A stretch of DNA of 64,000 nucleotides from Flagellimonas marinaquae (GTDB lineage Bacteria > Bacteroidota > Bacteroidia > Flavobacteriales > Flavobacteriaceae). The stretch spans positions 203,760 through 267,759 of the forward strand of contig NZ_RZMZ01000014.1 in assembly GCF_003992675.1 (NCBI RefSeq), read 5' to 3'. Under the pieces are notes generated by a model. The model saw nothing but the letters and a program-made list of their open reading frames with translations. It did not search any database and was not told where the DNA came from. The translations under genes were made by a program, and so were the position numbers. Within the stretch, counting starts at the first letter, position 1, and every line of letters begins with the position of its first letter. Below, one piece after another: positions 59,482 to 64,000 of the stretch.

Positions 59482-60673
59482 TTAATACTTCTAAAGGGTT
59501 TGTTTCATCTATTCCATGGGATTGCTCCTCTAAATTTTCTTTTTTGTTACTCGCGCTCAATACGATTCCGATGGCCATACAGGTCATCCAAATGGAGGTT
59601 CCCCCCATACTTATCAATGGCAACGGCTGACCGGTAACCGGGAACAACTGCACCACCACGGCCATATTGATAAAGGCCTGAAACACAATCGGCAGCCCTA
59701 CGCCAATCACCAATAATTTTGAAAAAACCGTTTTGGATGAATGTGCCACAACCACGATACGGAACAGCAATAAGAGATAAAAGAAGAGCAAAGCTCCCCC
59801 GCCCAACAATCCATATTCTTCAATGATGATGGCAAAAATGAAATCCGATGTACTTTGCGACAACATATTCTTCATCACACTCTTCCCTGCTCCTTTGCCC
59901 ACCACGCCACCTTCGGCTACCGCTATTTGGGCCAGGGTCAACTGGTGCAGGTCGTCCTTGTCGGCTTGCTCAGGATGAATAAAGGTCTCTATCCGTGATT
60001 TCCAAGTTCCAGCACGTTGTGGCAATACCTCCGGTGCTTTGAACAGTACAAACAGAAACATTCCCGCAAATACGATTCCCGTAGCTACCATAGCAAACAG
60101 ATATTTTAACGGGTATCCGCCCAAAAAGCATAGTACCAGCACCATCAAACTGATAATGGCGGCCGTAGAAAAGTTTTCGGGCAAAATCAATAGTACTACC
60201 AAGGCCACAGGCAGCCAGAGCGGCAAAATACTTTCTTTAAAAGTAATCTTGACATCCTTGATCTTGGTAAGGTATCGTGCTATCCAAATCATCAAAACCA
60301 CAGCTGCCAGTGTTGATGTCTGAAAATTGACCCCGACCAAAGGAATCTTGATCCATCGGTTGGCCGTAACCCCACCAATTCGGGTTTCAACCGTTAAGGT
60401 GTAAATCAACAATAGAATTACGATGGGCATGGCGATAATGGACAAGCCTTTAAAATAATGCGTAGGTATCCTGTGCACGGCATAGATAATTCCGAAGCCC
60501 AAAAAGAGCAGTACGGCATGCTTGACCAAATGCCCAAAAGTGGTCCCATCCCCGTTTACATAAACCAAATTGGTACTAGCGCTGTATACAGGCAAAAATG
60601 AGAAAAGTGCCAAGAGGGCCACTACGCCCCAAATGGCTTTATCACCTTTCAGATTTTTGAAAATTGCGAACAC
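59468..60673 (-). CDS. ftsW: SEDS peptidoglycan polymerase FtsW
   Basis: A ten-helix SEDS-family membrane protein that polymerises lipid II at the septum with its PBP partner. The 401 residues include YLLLLFRIV-type helices, [32 protein letters not shown] (extracellular loop with conserved residues) and [25 protein letters not shown], the FtsW/RodA signature. Position between murD and murG supports FtsW over RodA. The partner PBP gene is not in the window. Confidence 0.95.
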   Translation of the reverse strand: MFAIFKNLKGDKAIWGVVALLALFSFLPVYSASTNLVYVNGDGTTFGHLVKHAVLLFLGFGIIYAVHRIPTHYFKGLSIIAMPIVILLLIYTLTVETRIGGVTANRWIKIPLVGVNFQTSTLAAVVLMIWIARYLTKIKDVKITFKESILPLWLPVALVVLLILPENFSTAAIISLMVLVLCFLGGYPLKYLFAMVATGIVFAGMFLFVLFKAPEVLPQRAGTWKSRIETFIHPEQADKDDLHQLTLAQIAVAEGGVVGKGAGKSVMKNMLSQSTSDFIFAIIIEEYGLLGGGALLFFYLLLLFRIVVVAHSSKTVFSKLLVIGVGLPIVFQAFINMAVVVQLFPVTGQPLPLISMGGTSIWMTCMAIGIVLSASNKKENLEEQSHGIDETNPLEVLSGQI

Positions 60674-60676
60674 GTT

Positions 60677-62011
60677 CTACAAATTTTTTACGGCGTTTTT
60701 AAATTGATTTCCCCTATCCTCATAATTTTTGAACAGGTCGAAGCTGGCACATGCCGGGGACAGCAATACGGCATCCCCTCGTTCGGCGATTTTGTAGGCA
60801 ACTTTAACGGCCTCTTCCATGGAATAGGTCTCTACCATCAAGTCGATTACGTTGCCAAAAGCATCGATCAATTTGGAATTGTCAACGCCCAAGCAAACAA
60901 TGGCCTTTACTTTTTCTCGTACCATTGGCATTAACTCAGCATAGTCGTTCCCTTTATCCACACCACCGACAATCCAAACAATGGGCTTCTTGATACCATC
61001 CAAAGCATAATACGTAGCGTTCACGTTAGTGGCTTTTGAATCGTTGATGTATTCCACATGATTGATCTTCAACACTTTTTCCAATCTATGGGGTACGCCC
61101 TGAAACGATTGAATACTGTCGCGAATGGCCTCTTTTCTGACCTTCACCAACATGGCAGCCATACTTGCGGCCATTGTGTTTTTTACGTTGTGCTGACCTT
61201 CCAAGGCCAAAATATCTTCACTCATTTCCAAGGTTTTATGTTCTAATTTTATTTTTATCGTTTTGTCTTCCAACCAAGCTCCTTCTTCCAATTTTTGCTT
61301 TACCGAAAAGGGCACCAATTTGGATTGAATAGGGTGCTTTTTCAATGCCTCCCGAATCACGTCATCATCAGCATCATAAATCAAATAATCGTTGGCATCT
61401 TGATTCATGCCTATCCTACATTTGGAGGCGATATAGTTTTCAAATTTGTACTCATATCGGTCCAAATGGTCGGGTGTGATGTTGGTGATTATGGCGATAT
61501 GCGGTTTGAAATCCACAATACCGTCCAACTGAAAACTGCTTATCTCCAACACATAGTGGTCAAAGTCCTTTTCGGCCACCATTTTGGCGTAACTGTCGCC
61601 GATGTTCCCTGCCATACCTACATCCAGACCTCCATTTTTCAGAAGGTGATAGGTAAGCATGGTCGTGGTGGTTTTTCCGTTGCTCCCAGTGATTCCGATC
61701 AAAGTGGCATCCGTATATTTCGATGCAAATTCAATTTCCGAAATCACGGGCACCCCTTTTTCAACCAGTTCCTTTACCAACGGCACCTTATCTGGAATGC
61801 CAGGGCTTTTCATCACCAGGTCGGCATTCAAAATTTTGGCTTCGGTATGCTCACCGGATTCCCATTCAATCTCAAAATGTTCAAGAACTTCTTTATATTT
61901 TTCTTGGATTTCGCCTTTGTCCGAAACAAAGACCTCAAATCCTTTTTGCTTCCCCAAAATGGCTGTTCCAACGCCACTTTCTCCTCCTCCGAGTATCACC
62001 AAACGACCCAT
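60677..62011 (-). CDS. murD: UDP-N-acetylmuramoylalanine-D-glutamate ligase
   Basis: Adds D-Glu to UDP-MurNAc-Ala. The 444 residues begin LVILGGGESGVGTAILGKQKG (UDP-binding) with the ATP loop GITGSNGKTTTTMLTYHL, VLEISSFQLD and NDSKATNVNATYYAL in the C-domain, a MurD hallmark. It lies two bases after mraY and three before ftsW, in a fully coupled part of the cluster. Confidence 0.97.
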   Translation of the reverse strand: MGRLVILGGGESGVGTAILGKQKGFEVFVSDKGEIQEKYKEVLEHFEIEWESGEHTEAKILNADLVMKSPGIPDKVPLVKELVEKGVPVISEIEFASKYTDATLIGITGSNGKTTTTMLTYHLLKNGGLDVGMAGNIGDSYAKMVAEKDFDHYVLEISSFQLDGIVDFKPHIAIITNITPDHLDRYEYKFENYIASKCRIGMNQDANDYLIYDADDDVIREALKKHPIQSKLVPFSVKQKLEEGAWLEDKTIKIKLEHKTLEMSEDILALEGQHNVKNTMAASMAAMLVKVRKEAIRDSIQSFQGVPHRLEKVLKINHVEYINDSKATNVNATYYALDGIKKPIVWIVGGVDKGNDYAELMPMVREKVKAIVCLGVDNSKLIDAFGNVIDLMVETYSMEEAVKVAYKIAERGDAVLLSPACASFDLFKNYEDRGNQFKNAVKNL

Positions 62012-62013
62012 GC

Positions 62014-63234
62014 CTATCGAATTTTAAGGGTAACGATACTGATGATGGCCAGCATAATTCCGATAATCCAAAAACGGGTCACTATTTTGCTTTCGTGATA
62101 AGATTTCTTCTGATAATGATGATGCAACGGCGCCATCAAGAATATGCGCTTGCCCTCTCCATATTTCTTCTTGGTATGCTTAAAGTAGCCCACCTGCAAC
62201 ATCACGGATAAGGACTCAGCAAAGAAGATTCCGCATAAAATGGGAATCAATAGTTCTTTTCTGACTATGATGGCGATTACGGCAATGACGCCCCCGATGG
62301 TCAAACTGCCCGTATCTCCCATAAATACTTGAGCCGGAAAGGTGTTGTACCATAAAAAGCCCACCAAAGCTCCAGCGAAAGCGGCAATGAACACCACTAA
62401 TTCCCCTACCCGAGGTATATAGAAAATATCGAGATAGCCTGAGAACAGTATGTTTCCAGATATCCAGGCAAAAATCCCAAGGGTCAATACTATAATTGCC
62501 GATGAACCTGCTGCCAGTCCGTCGATGCCATCGGTCAAATTTGCACCGTTGGATACGGCTGTCACGATCAAAATCACCACAGGAATAAAGATGAGCCACG
62601 CATAGTCTTCCGCTCCTTCACCCATCCATGAAATGAAATCGGCATAATCTAGTTCGTTGTTCTTGAAAAACGGGACGTTGGTCCTAAGTGTTTTGGTCTC
62701 TTTGCCGTAGACCTGCTCCACTTGAAAGTTTTTGGTTATGGTGGTGGTGTCCTTCTCTTTGATGGTTACTGCAGGATGGAAATAGAGGGTGAGCCCAACA
62801 ATCAGTCCCAAGCCCACTTGGCCCATCACTTTAAACCTTCCTTTAAGACCTTGTTTGTCCTTTTTAAAGATTTTAATATAGTCATCAACAAAACCGATAA
62901 TGCCCATCCAAATAGTGGTCACGATCAACAGGATGACGTAAATATTTTTAATGTCAGCAAAAAGAATCACGGGCAAAAGGGTCGAGATGATGATGATCAA
63001 TCCGCCCATGGTAGGCGTTCCTGCTTTTTGTTTCTGCCCTTCCAAGCCAAGGTCACGTATACTTTCGCCTATTTGTTTTTTCTGAAGGAAAATAATGATA
63101 CGCTTTCCGTAGACCATCGCTATCAACAGGGACAACAATACGGACATGGCCGCCCTAAAGGTGAGGAACTGAAAAAGTCCCGCTCCGGGAAGCTGGTATT
63201 GTTTCTCTAGATATTCGAACAGATAGTATAGCAT
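62014..63234 (-). CDS. mraY: phospho-MurNAc-pentapeptide transferase
   Basis: Makes lipid I by moving phospho-MurNAc-pentapeptide to undecaprenyl phosphate. A ten-helix protein of 406 residues with [43 protein letters not shown], the catalytic [12 protein letters not shown] and [11 protein letters not shown] (His cluster). It is about 45 residues longer than E. coli MraY because of an extra periplasmic loop near residues 170-220 ([20 protein letters not shown]). It follows murE by eight bases. Confidence 0.96.
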   Translation of the reverse strand: MLYYLFEYLEKQYQLPGAGLFQFLTFRAAMSVLLSLLIAMVYGKRIIIFLQKKQIGESIRDLGLEGQKQKAGTPTMGGLIIIISTLLPVILFADIKNIYVILLIVTTIWMGIIGFVDDYIKIFKKDKQGLKGRFKVMGQVGLGLIVGLTLYFHPAVTIKEKDTTTITKNFQVEQVYGKETKTLRTNVPFFKNNELDYADFISWMGEGAEDYAWLIFIPVVILIVTAVSNGANLTDGIDGLAAGSSAIIVLTLGIFAWISGNILFSGYLDIFYIPRVGELVVFIAAFAGALVGFLWYNTFPAQVFMGDTGSLTIGGVIAVIAIIVRKELLIPILCGIFFAESLSVMLQVGYFKHTKKKYGEGKRIFLMAPLHHHYQKKSYHESKIVTRFWIIGIMLAIISIVTLKIR

Positions 63235-63242
63235 GGACTACA

Positions 63243-64000
63243 TTACTTTTTTAGGCTTTCCAGCGCTTCTTTTACTTCTTTAAAATCGTCAAACTCTACC
63301 CGGACCCCATTGGTTTCCTGATAGGTTTCGTGGCCCTTTCCCGCCACTAGGATAATATCGTTGGGCACCGCCAATTTGCAAGCGGCCTTAATGGCCTGTC
63401 TTCTATTTTCTATGGACAGCACCTTGCGAACGTTCTGCGCTTCCACTCCAGCCTCCATCTCTTCGATGATGGTTGTGGGCGATTCGGTTCTTGGGTTATC
63501 CGAAGTAAATATGGCCTGGTTGCTCATTTCGGATGCGATATGACCCATAACCGGACGCTTAGACTTGTCACGGTCACCACCACACCCCACTACGGTGATG
63601 ACGTTTTCATTTCCAGTCCTCAATGCATTGATGGTTATCAACACATTTTTTAGTGCATCCGGCGTATGGGCATAATCAACAATAGCCGTTATCTTATCTT
63701 TTGATATGTAATATTGAAACCTGCCATCCACATTTTCCAGCTCACTCATCAATCGTAGGATCTCCATTTTTTCGAGACCCAAAATATCGGCGGTGGCGTA
63801 AATGGCCAGTAAATTGTACGCATTGAAGTCCCCAATTAGCCTAGACCACAATTCATTGTCATCTACCTTTAACAACTGACCGTTGAATTGTTTTTCCAAA
63901 ATTTGGGCCCTGTAATCAGCAAAGGATTTTAAGGCGTAGGTATATTTTTTGGCCTTGGTGTTCTGCAGCATCACCAAACCATTTTTATCGTCGTTATTTA
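63243..64000 (-). CDS. murE: UDP-MurNAc-tripeptide synthetase MurE, C-terminal part (5' end outside window)
   Basis: The frame is open to the window edge (reading NNDDKNGLVMLQNTK at its visible start), so the N-terminal UDP-binding domain and ATP loop lie outside. Visible MurE features: NAYNLLAIYATADILGL, ITAIVDYAHTPDALKNVLI, VVGCGGDRDKSKRPVMGHIAS, DNPRTESPTTIIEEM and AGKGHETYQE. DNPR is the motif associated with meso-diaminopimelate as the added amino acid, normal for Gram-negatives. It lies at the upstream end of the visible dcw cluster. Confidence 0.95.
   Translation of the reverse strand, partial: NNDDKNGLVMLQNTKAKKYTYALKSFADYRAQILEKQFNGQLLKVDDNELWSRLIGDFNAYNLLAIYATADILGLEKMEILRLMSELENVDGRFQYYISKDKITAIVDYAHTPDALKNVLITINALRTGNENVITVVGCGGDRDKSKRPVMGHIASEMSNQAIFTSDNPRTESPTTIIEEMEAGVEAQNVRKVLSIENRRQAIKAACKLAVPNDIILVAGKGHETYQETNGVRVEFDDFKEVKEALESLKK

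Overview
The window looks like chromosomal core sequence of a marine Flavobacteriaceae (Bacteroidota); the gene set fits the Muricauda/Flagellimonas/Allomuricauda neighbourhood, but genus is inference. Supporting signs: Bacteroidota-type promoters (TTG, about 20 bp, TAnnTTTG) in front of many genes, a short 287-residue primary sigma factor, a Na+-NQR operon, type IX secretion parts (PorT, the Plug protein, a gliding-type C-terminal sorting domain), a lipoprotein BamA/TamA homologue (TamL), and a very long FtsZ. I see no insertion sequence, prophage, CRISPR array or rRNA operon. There is one tRNA.

Layout. 1-1762: end of a repetitive tail-fibre-like surface protein, followed one base later by a T9SS type-B cargo protein. 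1832-9023: two peptidases (M15, M48), a small membrane protein, an ankyrin-repeat protein, gpmI, map, a methyltransferase, then apbE with an uncharacterised partner gene. 9116-15190 (minus): nqrABCDEF. ApbE, next door, attaches FMN to NqrB and NqrC. 15342-24120: the T9SS Plug protein, a DUF3667 membrane protein, apaG, pruA, a creatininase-family amidohydrolase, rsmG, a fatty-acid desaturase and a PLP aminotransferase. 24336-31403: a DUF5686/CarboxypepD_reg outer-membrane protein, trkH-trkA, and the menaquinone methyltransferase gene followed by porT. 31405-43534: trmH, tamL, fbaA, accD, a lipoprotein, rpsO, pnp, rpoD, rpe and a YpdA-type reductase. 43538-46286 (minus): ATP-grasp, NRDE/TANGO2, DinB-like and YHS proteins. 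46682-52037: a collagen-like lipoprotein and two 7TMR-DISM sensor kinases, one hybrid and one LytS-type. 52185-64000 (minus): the division and cell-wall cluster murE-mraY-murD-ftsW-murG-murC-ftsQ-ftsA-ftsZ, then yqeY and tRNA-Arg.

How it fits together: the window joins sodium-motive respiration (NQR, ApbE, menaquinone methylation) to T9SS-dependent surface display, envelope assembly (TamL, Mur and Fts proteins) and central carbon and lipid metabolism (gpmI, fbaA, rpe, accD, desaturase). The less understood parts are the repeat protein at the left edge, the small gene beside apbE, a 40-codon ORF at 20945, the four-gene minus-strand group at 43538-46286, a 21-bp tandem repeat just upstream of a promoter at 46492-46533, and a family of short TCGAG-type palindromes spread through intergenic gaps, including one large inverted pair inside the dcw cluster. 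I found no strong case for a wholly new multi-gene system; the best candidates are given as findings.
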